Shown: in pieces, positions 1-10,426 of the stretch | How positions within the stretch are numbered: the stretch's first letter is position 1 | Layout of the letters: each line of letters opens with the position of its first letter | NCBI GenBank assembly: GCA_030248135.1 | Contig: JASANC010004845.1 | Span: forward strand, 62,001 to 126,000 | Reading direction: 5' to 3' | Length of the DNA: 64,000 bases | Source of the DNA: Theristus sp. LFF4_11 | Taxonomy: Eukaryota; Nematoda; Chromadorea; Monhysterida; Xyalidae | Program-made: the position numbers and the translations under genes | Notes under the pieces: model-generated | Told to the model about the DNA's origin: nothing | Seen by the model: only the letters and a program-made list of their open reading frames with translations | The model's database searches: none

Positions 1-38
1 AGAGAGCAACGCCTTCAGCCGCACATCACCACGCAAAC

Positions 39-205
39 CTGTGCATCTTCAAGAACGCCATGGCTCGATTCGAGTACAACAGCGGATTGTCGTGTTGCAC
101 AGCGAGTGCCTGCGTGTAGCAGTGAATCGCACGCTGATAGTCGCCGCCGCGGAATGCCGTGTTGCCTTGCGCTCGCAGCTGATCACCGTCCACCGGTTGA
201 CACAT
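39..205 (-). CDS. SMYD4-like protein, first exon only (gene runs off the window)
   Basis: Minus-strand exon from ATG at 205-203 to a GT donor after position 39 (phase 2). It encodes about 55 residues forming one tetratricopeptide repeat, with short motifs such as QGNTAF, YTQAL and LLYSNRAMAFLKM. The first exon of the complete SMYD4-like gene at 5305 has the same layout (GNALYK, YNKALEL, ILYSNRAMAMLKLE) and the same donor position and phase, so I infer a tandem paralog whose remaining exons lie left of the window. TPR domains of this type bind partner proteins, often chaperone tails. No SET or MYND part is visible, so the SMYD4 assignment rests on similarity to the neighbour. A TPR co-chaperone is the alternative. 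Confidence 0.6.
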
Positions 206-804
206 TATAGGCGCTTTTTGAGCCGGCTTTTTATTGTGGTCAATGATGTCGACTAATTAATTGATTGAGTCTCAAATCAGGTACAGTTTGGTAGGTATTT
301 TTTGTGAAAAGGCTGAATCAACTTCGGCATCATCATTAATACCAACGGGAGGCCACGAGTGGGAGGTTTATTCGAAACACAGTCATGATTTATACAATTT
401 ATACAGATTACAGAGAACTGAATCTATAATACTAAGATATTTGGATTAGAAAACAGCAAAAGGTTTAAATAATAACAAACAGGAAACTAAAAGCCGACTG
501 ACAAAATCCGCTCGAACATGCTGCAAAACGAATTCATCACGCAAAACAAAACGCAGAAGAACGAACAGAATAAATAACGATCAATATAACAACGCTCTGC
601 AACGAGAAAATCGAATTTCGAAGCTGGAACAACACACCATCTCAAAATCCAACCGGCAACGCCTCGAACATGCACTGATCATGTAAACAAACAAATTCAT
701 CACGCAAAACAAAACGCGGAAGAACGAACAGAATTAATAATGATCAATATAACAACGCTTTGCAACGAGAAAATCGAATTTCGAAACTGAAAGAACACAC
801 GATC
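206..804. repeat. Intergenic stretch with a tandem duplicate of the neighbouring gene's 3' end
   Basis: The segment at about 529-679 is a near copy of about 699-838, which covers the last codons, stop and 3' flank of the SMYD4-like gene. Shared blocks include the AACGAGAAAATCGAATTTCG and CGGCAACGCCTCGAACATG strings. The copy carries only the C-terminal tail codons, so it is a local duplication and not a gene. Nothing else is recognisable here. Confidence 0.75.
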
Positions 805-3800
805 TCAAAATCCGACCGGCAACGCCTCGAACATGTACTTCTGATAATAATGTGCATCGAGCAACTGTGTCGTCCACTCGACGGCGCCCTGCACGACGCC
901 GAAGTACTGCACGAAGATGGCGATCAAGCGTCGCAGCAGTTCGGCGACACGTTTGCCGTGTTTCTCGCTGTAGTTCGCCAGCAGCACGCGTAGCGCCGTG
1001 CAGAGATACTCGATCGTGAAGTGACGCGCGTCGCCGTACAGGTTGCCGGCCATGGTCACCATGTGCTCGGACGTGTCCAGCGCTTCCTGCAAATATGCGC
1101 GGGCGGTCTCAATGTTTGTGCCACTGCACGATGGTTTCGTCGTTTTTTTGGACTATTCGTCTTGAAACGGCTCACCAGAACGTCTGCCTCATTCCGCCTG
1201 CATTTGCAGCCGAGAAAAAAGCGAATTTACTTGAGCGCAGCAATTGTATCCATGGTACTTACTGACGTCGAATACTTACAACAATCAGCGAACACTTTCA
1301 CCTGAACATCGCGCACGCAATACGCGTAGTAGTTCACGTAGCCGTGCAGTGTCTTCAGCGAGTGAATATTCGGCACCGTGTTCATCTGTTCCTCTTTGCA
1401 GCCAACCGATTGCAGTAGCTGGAACGGAAGAACACAAAAGAAGCAATTTCGGAGCAAAAAGAAACTAGAAAGGAAGCCGCACAAAAAAACTAGTACCTTA
1501 AGCGCCCGTTCGGGCGATTTCTCCTCCTCCGTGATCATATCGGGCAGCACATCGACGCGTTCCTTTGTGTACGTTTGCGCCTTGAGACACTTGCTGCAGA
1601 GGATCTTTCGCTTTGCGGCGTTCAAATAAGCCTTCGCGTTGCACTTCTGACAGTGGTAGGACAGCACGTTCAGCTCCGTGTTCTCATACACTTTCAAGGT
1701 GCACGCTTTGCAGTCGCACTGCAATAATAGAATCGCTTTTATGGATCTCTGCGGATTCGCTTTTGCGGATTTCATGCCGTTCATTCTATCGAAGTTTCCT
1801 GCTTCTCGCGAAAAAAAATGTTTTGAAGTTTCCCACTTATCACAGTTCACAAGTGTATGCATGTGTGCTGGAGTACAAACGGGACATTCACGAAGCTGTA
1901 TTCAGTGTACGCGTAGCGTTCACGTCAAATCATAGCTATGCGTCACTAAATACTGTTTTATGAATGCCGCTTTAACAAGCTGAAACGACTGCGCCAACCT
2001 CGAATCCGTAATGGTATCGCAACAGCGCCTGTCGTTCGGCGCGCGACTGCACCGCAAACTCCGGTCCGTAGGTGGTCGTTAGCTCGTCGCCCGCCTGCAC
2101 TGGACGGACCACACGCAGCTCGAGCACGTGACCGTCGGTTTGGCGAAACAAATTCGGCACACACGAATGATTCGTCAACGCGTACACCGGATAGAACGCG
2201 TGGATCGCTTTGTCGTCCGGTACGTCACTGCTCGGCGAGGACTGACTCGCGTGGTTCAGGTGCACCTGAATGGGGCATTCATGAAGCATGGTGACGCGTA
2301 GCCATGCTACTGCTAAATGCTGCTTCATGAATGCCGCTTAAAGCACCGTGAAACTATCAAACATGTGCCATTTGGACATTTTGACATTTGCTTGTCGTTG
2401 TCATTGGCTGCATCGAGATGGTTGGACCAATGAGTAAGATCAATTCAAAAGAACAAGAACCAATCGATTAATTGCCTATGTTCATTACTGTTTGTACACA
2501 ACTGGTTGACCGAGTGCACATGACTTCCAAAATTGGACCGTTGCATGTAACATGAGGACGCAACCTTGGAAATAAGCTGCATCATCAGTTCGCGCACGCC
2601 GTCCGCATTCGGCAGTTGGTGGTGCTGTATAAACGTTAACTGTACAACAGCGGACCGATCAATCGCCTGTTCGTAATCAGTGATGTCAACCATCGCTTTG
2701 TCGCAGAGTGACAACGCTGAACGCAGATCCTGACCGTACTCGTCGTCCGGGTCTGCACCGAATTTCACGCCTAAATGGGCAAACAAACGTTCAGCGGCTG
2801 ACGCTCCAAATTCGTGCTGCTGCAGCTCCTTTCCACACTCACACTCAACACATTCACACTTTCCACACTCACACTCAACACATTCACACTTTCCACACTC
2901 ACACTCAACACATTCACACTTTCCACACTCACACTCAACACATTCACAGTTTCCACACTCACACTCAACACATTCACACTTTCCACACTCACACTCAACA
3001 CATTCACACTTTCCACACTCACACTCAACACATTCACACTTTCCACACTCACACTCAACACATTCACAGTTTCCAACGAGCACAACCTGCCGCAGCAGCG
3101 GCGACGTTCGTCAGTTGCTCGTTCGTCGCTCGCATCAACAGCCGCTGCGCCAAGGCCGCCATCTTCTGCGTGTCGCTCATCGGCGCCTCCCATTGCGCGA
3201 CGCCGCACTCGAACTGGTGAAAGCGGTGCCACGCGTTCTGTTGACACTGAACGCCGCAGTAGCGCAGGACGCCGCTGTGGCAGTGCTCGCAGAGCACGTG
3301 CTTGCACTGGTCGCCCGGCAGTGGACGGCAACAATACTGGGAACGGAGGAAGAGCGACAGGCGAACGTGCTTCATGACAGCCCACGGGTAAAAAACGTAA
3401 ACGTTCACACTCCAGTTAGTCACTTGCTGCTGCGTCCCTGACAGTGTATTGCTCACACTGTTGAAGCGCGCCAATCAGCGAGCCGAATTCATTTTTGAGT
3501 TTTGACATGCGTCACCTGGCAGAGCACGGAGGCGGACGTTTCACTGACGATCCAGGCCATCGCCGACTCTCGGAGCACGAGGGCGCCTGCGGGCAACGCC
3601 TCCGTGGCCACCAGTTTGCGGCCTTTGCGTTCGTCCCACTCGACGCGCACCGCCGCTGAGAGGCCGGTGATGTGCGCGTGCGCGCCCTTGTAGATGTGCT
3701 GCAACGGTGGCGATGGTGGAGGACGTCGTTGTGGACGTAGTGTTCGTTTCATTCTTGAAACTTTCCTTTCAAAGAAGTTCAAAGTCTTGAACTTCAACGA

Positions 3801-5305
3801 AGTTGAAAGGAAAATATGTTCGTTAGCTCGGCTCGGGCGTCAGGTTTTGTTATAGTGAGAAAAACTAAGGTGTACAAATACAACCACCTGGCTGCTACAT
3901 TCCAGATGTACACTACTCTATAACATATCCAACTAGCTGATTGGTTGGTGGTCACGTGATGCATGGATTCTGTGCAAACCAAACTCTGCCTCCACAGCAA
4001 TTCATGCACGGAATGCATGCGTCAACCAATCAGCTAGTTGGACATGTTATGGAGTTAAACTGTATTAGGTGTGAACTTCTCGGTTAAAACGTTGTGTTAG
4101 TGTGTTCTGTTCCGGTTCTGCGCGAATGTTTTATCAAAAAAACTGCCGAAGATAAAAATGGACTCTGAAACAAAAAAAAACGTGCCGCTCTGACCATGTT
4201 GTTCAGAATGCCGATCTCGCGACGGGCGTCGCCGAGTTTCGGCTCGATCGTCACGGCCGACAACAGATCGCGACGCGCCTCTTCAGGTCTGAAACGAAAA
4301 AAGACGGATTGAAATGGTGAATATGCTGAACTGAACATACCGTTTTGTTACATAAACACAATCAATATACAGCCGCACTCGAAGTTATAGTTGATGAAAT
4401 TGACGCCTCCAGTCGCTTGCCAGTTCATTAGAACATCATAGGCAATCAAACAGATTGGTTGGTGATTATCATATGATGATGCATGCTTTCTGTGCATGTG
4501 TTGCTGTGGAGGCGAGGCGAGGTCGATTCTGCTCAGAATTTCAGAAAGCATACATCACGTGATCACCAACCAATCAGCTGATTGCCTATGAAGTTTGCAT
4601 ATCACCTGGAGTTTGTGGTAGCCATTAAAATTGCGACCATCGACAAAAAACCAACAACAATGGTGATGTCAACTCACTTATCGGTCTTGAGCAACGCCAG
4701 CGCCCGTCGATAGTAGGCCTTTACGAGTTTCTCGTCCAGTTCGATCGCTCTCGTACAGTCACGCAGCACGTCGCCGTAGCTGAAATATACGATTGTTTAA
4801 ATCGGTCACTATTCAAATGTTTTCCAGAACATGGAGCACCAAAAAGAAGAATGAACCGGCTTGGGAAAATGAACACCAAAAAGTTGCAGGAAAACACATT
4901 TGGCTATAATCATGCGGCGTTTTTGTTTTCAACCGCGTTCTTTCTGTAATTCAATGCTCTGTGTTCCCAGCGAAAGAAACGACAGGTTTAAACAAACATA
5001 CTGCAGAAAAACGGTGATAACTCGGAAATCGTTGCTTAAAGTGGCAAAAACTAAACGCAAAATTCAGCGCACCGCTCTAATTTCAGCATGGCCATCGCGC
5101 GATTCGAGTACAGTATCGCGTTGTCCGCTTGCAACTCGAGCGCTTTGTTGTATTCGTCGACGGCGTCTGCGAATCGGCCCGTTTTATAGAGCGCATTACC
5201 GCGCTCCTTGTGGAGCTCCCAGCCAGACAGCGGCGGTTTCTCGTTTGCGTCTGTCCGCTTTGCTTCCGTCTCGGCGCTCTGTTCCGCACTCGTCTCTTTT
5301 GCCAT
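805..5305 (-). CDS. SMYD4-like: SMYD4-like protein (TPR + MYND zinc finger + SET domain)
   Basis: Ten exons on the minus strand: 5305-5073, 4779-4678, 4288-4195, 3698-3516, 3336-3087, 2803-2565, 2265-1999, 1718-1497, 1418-1302, 1086-805; phases close to 662 codons plus stop. Order: three TPR units (residues ~20-140), start of the split SET domain (EWDERKGRKLVATEALP), MYND finger (CCRPLP, CKHVLCEHC, YCGVQCQ, WHRFHQFEC), SET core with NHSCVPN and GDELTTTYGPEF, post-SET cysteines CDCKAC plus further CxxC pairs, helical C-terminus. SMYD4 members are lysine methyltransferases or adaptors; human SMYD4 (about 800 aa) also starts with TPRs. The NHSC motif and YGP tyrosine are present, so activity is plausible. 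The acceptor of exon 6 (after GGAG) is weak and lies just downstream of a minisatellite. A second paralog follows at 205. Confidence 0.88.
1884..1973. mobile_element. MITE family B copy
   Basis: Family B consensus: GCATTCATGAAGCAGTATTTAG at one end and its reverse complement at the other, with GACGCGTAGC near the loop; about 80-90 bp. This copy is diverged and lies in the SMYD4-like intron between exons 7 and 8. Confidence 0.7.
2270..2341. mobile_element. MITE family B copy abutting a splice acceptor
   Basis: Hairpin-type copy in the SMYD4-like intron 6. Its end (minus strand ATGCCCC) runs directly into the ATTCAG acceptor of exon 7 at 2265. Confidence 0.7.
2828..3075. repeat. 30-bp minisatellite, about 8 copies
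   Basis: Tandem 30-bp unit (CACTCACACTCAACACATTC core) repeated about eight times with single-base variants. It lies between the MYND exon and the next exon of the SMYD4-like gene. Because the unit is a multiple of three, long open frames run through it on both strands; these are artefacts of periodicity unless the array is exonic. Confidence 0.95.
3909..4064. mobile_element. MITE family A copy (defines family)
   Basis: Family A: TA target duplication, termini CAGTCGAACTC...GAGTTCGACTG, subterminal ATCAGCTGATTGGTTGGTGA, central ATGCATGC and a GGCGGAGTCTG segment; 160-180 bp. The CAGT terminus and TA duplication fit Tc1/mariner-type MITEs. This copy has diverged ends and sits in SMYD4-like intron 3. 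Confidence 0.8.
4368..4620. mobile_element. MITE family A copy with extra left sequence
   Basis: Left end TACAGCCGCACTCGAAGTTATAG, then about 60 bp foreign to the family before the GATTGGTTGGTGAT core; the right terminus is degraded. SMYD4-like intron 2. Confidence 0.7.
4793..5010. mobile_element. MITE family D copy (defines family)
   Basis: Family D: about 200-250-bp palindrome with arms carrying GTTTAAACCTGTCACTTTTTC, CAGAATACAGAGCTCGC and GAACGAACGGGATCGGA, and an inner GGTTTGATTTCAACC-like segment; the opposite arm reads GCATGCTCTGTATTCTGCG. This copy lies in SMYD4-like intron 1. Confidence 0.7.
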
Positions 5306-5932
5306 GTTCTCTTGTGTCGTTCGAAACTCCTAGCTCGACGGTTCTATCGCAGCTTTATGTCAAGAATCGCACGATATGTGAATAACGCAAACTAGAGCAA
5401 ATTTAGGACAACGAATTCAAAAGCGCCTGTTTGTCACTTGTTTGTTTCAAAGTGTTGCTTCGCGAAACATCGCGAAAAGCCGAGACTGCTGCAGTGTAAA
5501 AAGGCGAGCTGTGATTCAGCGCTTTTCTTATGGTGAACACTTGAACGTAGCTAAGCAAAACATTCAGCAGCTAAGCGGTATTTTACTACGCGCGCGCGCA
5601 CACGTTGTAACGGCTAACAGACATTCATTCTGATAGCAAAGGCAGCTAGCGGTTTATTATGATGCTCGTTGTGTAAAGTGACCAAAACACGCGGAAGGGT
5701 TGGTCACACCACACCGCTGGCAAAGCAGCAGCAGGCGTTTGATTGAGCTGTTTTCTAAAAGCTGCGAGCTGGTCATTGTGCTGCCAGAGTTCTAAACGCT
5801 GACGGAATAGCAGCCAAATAGCATAATAGTATTCAAACTCAGTGTGCACTGCTTCAACAAAAATTAATAAATGAATAAATAACAACAGCGAGTAACAACG
5901 AAAGTATAACAAGCAGAAAGCGAAAGACACCA
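5306..5932. other. Intergenic, nothing recognised
   Basis: Between the SMYD4-like start and the CTU1 stop. Contains a short alternating GC run near 5590 and no coding, RNA or repeat signal that I can support. Presumably promoter of one gene and 3' region of the other. Confidence 0.5.
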
Positions 5933-8896
5933 CTAGAACTCCAAACGTCGTTGGTCATGATGACAGCCACAAACATCGTCGTCAACATCACCGTCACGAC
6001 AGGCGTTGGCCGATGTTGGCACCAATGACAACGTTGACAACTTAGCGGAGTTTGTCGTCGCCAAACTGTCCTCCTGGCTGCCGAAGCGTTCGGCCACTTT
6101 TGCCGATTTCGTCACACCCAACAACGGGCGATCAGTGTTGAGACCCTCCAACAGAACGCACGCCTTGCACACCGGCTGGCTGCTGATGCTGCCGCAGCTG
6201 CGAATGATTTCCGTATTGACTTTGAGGGGTTGCTCATAACTGACGTATGCTTATACGGCACAACTGCCCACACCGCACTGCACGTCTTTTCAGCATGCTC
6301 CCATTCATCCAGGTGTGAACGGCACGTCACGTCACGGCTTGTGTTTCAGCACACTACCGTTCATACAGGAATGTGCGGCACGGCACGGTACGTCACGTCT
6401 CGTGTCCATCCATGTACGTCAGCATACGTCCATATGAACTGGCATTCAGAAACGTCATCCACACGCACATACACAGCTCTTGATGTTTTGAATTTTTGTT
6501 CTTTAACGTAAAAACTGGAAAAATTTAGCGCTTACCGAACACACGAGGTTTGTTGCGGCAAAGAGACGTTTGCATTCACACTGAGTGCTTCACCGGATGC
6601 GATGATGTCCAGAATCACCAGAGGGCGGCATCGTTCCAACGCCTGAAAATAGAATTCCATTTCACTCAAATAAGTTGTTTTTTTAGAACTGAGCAAAATT
6701 CAAATCACAAATTAAAAATAATTCAGATCACAAAATTTGTCGTCATCCATGTTAAAGGGCATGCAAGAAGCAGTATTTAGTTTTAAAATATACCGTAGCT
6801 ATGCGTCACTCAATACTGCTTCATGAATGCCGCTTCATCAGAAAAACGATACGAGCCTTTATATACGATCGCACATGGCCTCGATACGCGTTCGGCGAAT
6901 AAGTGCACTCGGTGGAAAAATAGTCGAGCTTTTTATAGTGCGCATACATCACAATCTCCTTTTCGTACGCGTATTTCAACGGTTTACACCTGAGAGCAAC
7001 ATATTTTGTGGCATTGAAATGCAATAATCTCATCTCAAACCGGAACTGAAAACTCGAATAGTTTTGTTGTAGTGTTGCCTTCATGAATTACAGTCAAACT
7101 CTAAATTACAGGCTATCAGCGGATTGATTGTCGATTGGTCATGCGCGTGGTGCATGTTTTCTGCACATGCATTGCTGTGGAGGCGGAGTCCGTCCTGCAC
7201 AGAAGGCATGCATCACACGTGCATCACCAACCAACCAATCAGCTGAGTTCGTTGTGTGCTCAAGATGCAGTTTGAGGCGTGGCGTACCTTGGCAACAAGC
7301 CCTGCCCGCCATCAGTGATGATGTCAGTGCAACGCTGCAGACGGGCGATGTCGCCGCGAAGCATATTCATCAGAACCTGCGATGGGAAAAAAACGCACTG
7401 ATTCGCTGCATTCAATTGACAGTGATCGTAGCAACTGGTGTTATTGAGAATGATCAAAATGCAATGGTTAAAAGCCCGTTCATACTGACGTATGCGCATG
7501 CGGCACGACACGTCAGGTCTCGTGTCATTGCACATTACCGTCCATGAAGACGTGCCGTTGACGCACGTCAGTATGAGCTGGCTTCAAGTGACACTGCGGG
7601 ATGTAGAAATTCTCACAACCACATCTGAAACCATATTGAAAAAACAGAAAACTCCAGACAAACGGTCTCAGCGATGTCATCAGCGTTGTGCCCGGTGACG
7701 ATCTTGTGAACGCCGAGCTGCTGGGCGCCTCTGTCCAACGCCTGACGCCGAAACACGCCGCAGAACGTGCAGTTGTTTTTGCGGCCGATTTTCGATACCA
7801 CCTGTGTTTTTGATACCACCTGTGTTTTTGTTCCCGATTTCAATCGAACCACCAAACAAACGCACCGGACTGGTGAAACAAACAAAAATAATTTTAAAAC
7901 TACCAGGACCAACTTTATCCATCGTCCAGCCACCATAAAGTTCGTCGTAGCTGAGAATCGTCAGCGGCATCTCGTACTGTACTTGGTTGCGTTTCACTGC
8001 TTCCAGACTGTCGTCTCGATAGCCGGTGATGCCATGTAATGTGAAAAACCATTTTATAATTGAATTCACTACAAAGGAAATGACGACGAAGCAGATCAGC
8101 AGTATCACGGCTGCGTGTGCCCAGCCGGCTGGTTTCGAAATCGTTTCCTTGTGCATTCACCGTTCCTGTAAACGTGCCGAATAAAACAGAACAGTGGACG
8201 AACTTCATCGACGGACAATAGCGTCAGTGTGACGTCATAGTTGTGTCGTTCGTTAAGCAGCTTCAGCACGTACGCGAGCACTGTCGAGTCCTTGCCACCG
8301 GAAGCGCCGATTGCGATTTTCTCGCCAGGCTAAATAAAAAAACAAAAACAAAATCCCGTTCCAAACCGACGTGCAGGTTAATTTGGAATGACTCGGAAAA
8401 AAATGTTTTCCAAGAAAATAAGCACAGGAGAAACATATCCCTTCTTGGAAATCAAATCCAATGTCAATCAGCGTTTGCAATCACTGCGTTCAAAGCAGCA
8501 GCATGTCAAAGAACGGGATATTTAGGATGCTGGAAAGAAAGAAAACAAATACATTCAGTCTTCTCACTGTAAATTCAACATTTCGCAAGCTTTGTACCGC
8601 GTTGAGAAAGCGACATGTTTCATCCAATAACCATACTTTACACATGCAATTTGCTCTTCGGATGCATCATTGTTCAATGGAGCACAGCTCACTTATGACA
8701 TCAGAGGTTCCTTGTCCGGAAGACAGCAACAGCGCTGCGGAAACACCGGCTGTCTCACCTTGAACAGTTTATACTTGACAATCGTCGCGTGCACTTCCGA
8801 CTCGAATAACTGGAAAAAACACTCGCTGCACACGGCCGAGCCATCTTTCGGACGCTTCAGGCGAGCTGCAGCCGTTGCACAGTGGACGCAGTTCAT
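5933..8896 (-). CDS. CTU1: Cytoplasmic tRNA 2-thiolation protein 1 (Ncs6/CTU1)
   Basis: Eight exons: 8896-8759, 8329-8204, 8033-7914, 7801-7664, 7376-7288, 6989-6857, 6642-6536, 6197-5933; the total is 371 codons plus stop (human about 348). CTU1, with CTU2, thiolates wobble uridine 34 of tRNA-Lys, -Glu and -Gln using URM1 sulfur in the cytosol. Visible: N-terminal zinc cysteines (CVHC...CSEC), PP-loop [23 protein letters not shown], the [12 protein letters not shown] block, [25 protein letters not shown], and the C-terminal cysteines CVRCGS...CKAC. All catalytic cysteines are present. Oddities: the exon 2-3 junction needs an acceptor that is not AG (minus strand TTACATG before GCATC), exon 6 appears to end at a GC donor (AAG|GCTCGT), and exon 4 has duplicated tandem acceptors. 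The 3' tail after about residue 340 is not conserved. Confidence 0.93.
6230..6472. mobile_element. MITE family C copy (defines family)
   Basis: Family C: ends GGCCNNTTCATACTGACGTATGC and the reverse GCATACGTCAGTATGAACTGGC, with an inner run rich in CACGTCACGTC. 110-240 bp. This copy sits in CTU1 intron 7. Confidence 0.75.
6757..6836. mobile_element. MITE family B copy
   Basis: AGCAGTATTTAG on the left and TACTGCTTCATGAATGCCGCTT on the right; CTU1 intron 6, about 20 bp from exon 6. Confidence 0.75.
7089..7255. mobile_element. MITE family A copy
   Basis: Good left end (TACAGTCAAACTCTAAATTACAG), right end truncated after the AACCAATCAGCTGA block; CTU1 intron 5, about 35 bp from exon 5. Confidence 0.8.
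7478..7585. mobile_element. MITE family C copy, short
   Basis: CCGTTCATACTGACGTATGC on the left and GCACGTCAGTATGAGCTGGC on the right; CTU1 intron 4. Confidence 0.8.
7794..7829 (-). repeat. 18-bp tandem duplication of a 3' splice site
   Basis: GATACCACCTGTGTTTTT occurs twice head to tail (7794-7811, 7812-7829). On the minus strand each copy supplies an ACACAG acceptor for CTU1 exon 4, at 7801 and at 7819. Use of the distal site adds six in-frame residues. Confidence 0.9.
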
Positions 8897-9336
8897 CTTT
8901 TTGTTGTATCCGTCGCGCTTTTCGTTTTTGGAAAAGTAATTTTATCGAAAATGTTTCTGCAAATGACACCGTTGCAGTACTGTCTTCTTCCGTGTCGACA
9001 ACACGACGGACGTTTCCAACCAACCATTGTGATGTTGAAACAGCAGAAATTTTATTATTCGCGTGAACCGATTGCGGTGACATTCACATTGGAATCTATT
9101 GACAATTCAAGAGCCATCCAGAACCACATCCATCAACAAAAACCACACTTTCAATCACAGTCCTTTCACTGAAGCCGCTTCCCATGTAGCCATGACCACG
9201 ACGCTGTGTTTTCAACACAGTTTCGCGTCACTTATTAAAAAATACCGTTTCATGAATGCCGTTTAAGCGTTATGCATTCATTCATTCATGAAGCCGTCGG
9301 ACACGAACGGCAATGTCAGTGTCAAAACGAAATCGC
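8897..9336. other. Intergenic with a degraded family B element
   Basis: Separates the CTU1 start from the RABIF stop. About 9180-9290 holds partial family B sequence (AAAATACCGTTTCATGAATGCCGTTTAA). Nothing else is recognised; the promoter of CTU1 should lie here. Confidence 0.5.
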
Positions 9337-10426
9337 TCAATCATCCACCGATCGCACTCGCTGCACAGCGACGAACAACAAACTCCGATCCGCCGTGTCC
9401 TGATAGCCGATCGGTCCCCGTTCGCAATCGGCGCACGTCAAATACTTAATCCCGTCGACGCTGTTCGTGAACGCGACATTCTCGAACGTGAACATGCCGT
9501 GCACCACCCAGAAGTCGGCCAACGTCTCCGACGCGACGCATCCCTGACGGAGACGTGCCTGCTCTTGTGTCACCAGCGGCAGTGAGACGGCGTGTCGCGC
9601 ACGACCAACGGCGGCGAACGGACGCAGGATCAGCGAGTCGCACGCTGGACAACGCAGCTGAAACGAGTTCAGTTCAGTTTTGTTTAGCACTGAAGTGCAT
9701 GGACAACATGAACAAAGTAATGCAAGATTACAAACCAACCGCAGTTGGGTACAATGGCCTAAAATACGAGAAAGTGGAAACTGGCAAACACTGGGGAATT
9801 GTGAAAATGGAAACATTGCAAATGGTTTTACCATACTGAGGAGTCAAGGTCGAACAGGGAACAACAGCGGTCTGCGGTGGTGCATTGGTTTTTAGTCGAC
9901 TTATGGTTGGTCGAACACTCGTTAGGCACATGACAGCCTGCATTCCGCTCTAGTTAGAAATATCGCAGGCGGGAGTACACCATTAGCTCCGGGAGCCGAC
10001 CTCCAGCTCTGGTCTCCCGCGCGGTAGCTGATTACCTGTAATTAACTAACGCGCGGGAGCTAGCCGCGACGGGAACTAACCGTCGAGACACCGGCTAATT
10101 TCTGGTATCAGCTGAGTGGTTGGTTGCGCACTCACGTGTGGTGCGATGCATCCGTTGCTCCGCTCGCACACGGAATGCGTGCATTCGCACAACACATGTA
10201 CACGTAACCAACCCATCAGCAAATAGGTACTACAAATTAGCCAAGACCACCATGCAAAATGGTATGAATGATAGCGAAAGTACACCTGCATGGTGTTCTT
10301 GTGGCCGTCATCAACTGGCGAGTCTTGCGATGTGTCCACGGTTGATGCTGAACTGGTTGCCTGTTGCGTGCAGCCATCATGATTGTCAATTTCATTAGTG
10401 CCGACACAACCATTTTCTTGCGACAT
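9337..10426 (-). CDS. RABIF: RAB-interacting factor, MSS4/RABIF homolog
   Basis: Two exons, 10426-10286 and 9657-9337; canonical GTGTAC donor and TTTCAG acceptor; 153 codons plus stop (human 123). MSS4 binds nucleotide-free exocytic Rab GTPases and acts as a weak exchange factor and holdase chaperone in the cytosol. Visible: zinc-binding pairs CPAC (residues ~52-55) and CADC near the C-terminus, and the conserved stretch [29 protein letters not shown]. The extra length is an N-terminal Ser/Thr/Asp-rich tail encoded by exon 1, absent from the human protein. The intron carries two transposon relics. Confidence 0.93.
9912..10090. mobile_element. Solo end of the TGT...ACA element family
   Basis: Matches the terminal inverted repeat of the 45616-46924 element: CGTTAGGCACATGACAGCCTGC, CTCTAGTTAGAAAT, several CTCCCGCGCGG blocks, ending AACTAACCGTCGAGACA. 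Only one end is present; RABIF intron. Confidence 0.75.
10093..10240. mobile_element. MITE family A copy, diverged
   Basis: TATCAGCTGAGTGGTTGGTT...AACCAACCCATCAGC; terminal sequence lost. It directly follows the TGT...ACA relic in the RABIF intron. Confidence 0.65.

Noticed and set aside
2708..3385. 170-200-codon frames of HTQHIH or SVESVNVL repeats on both strands
   Set aside because: Produced by a 30-bp minisatellite whose unit length is a multiple of three.
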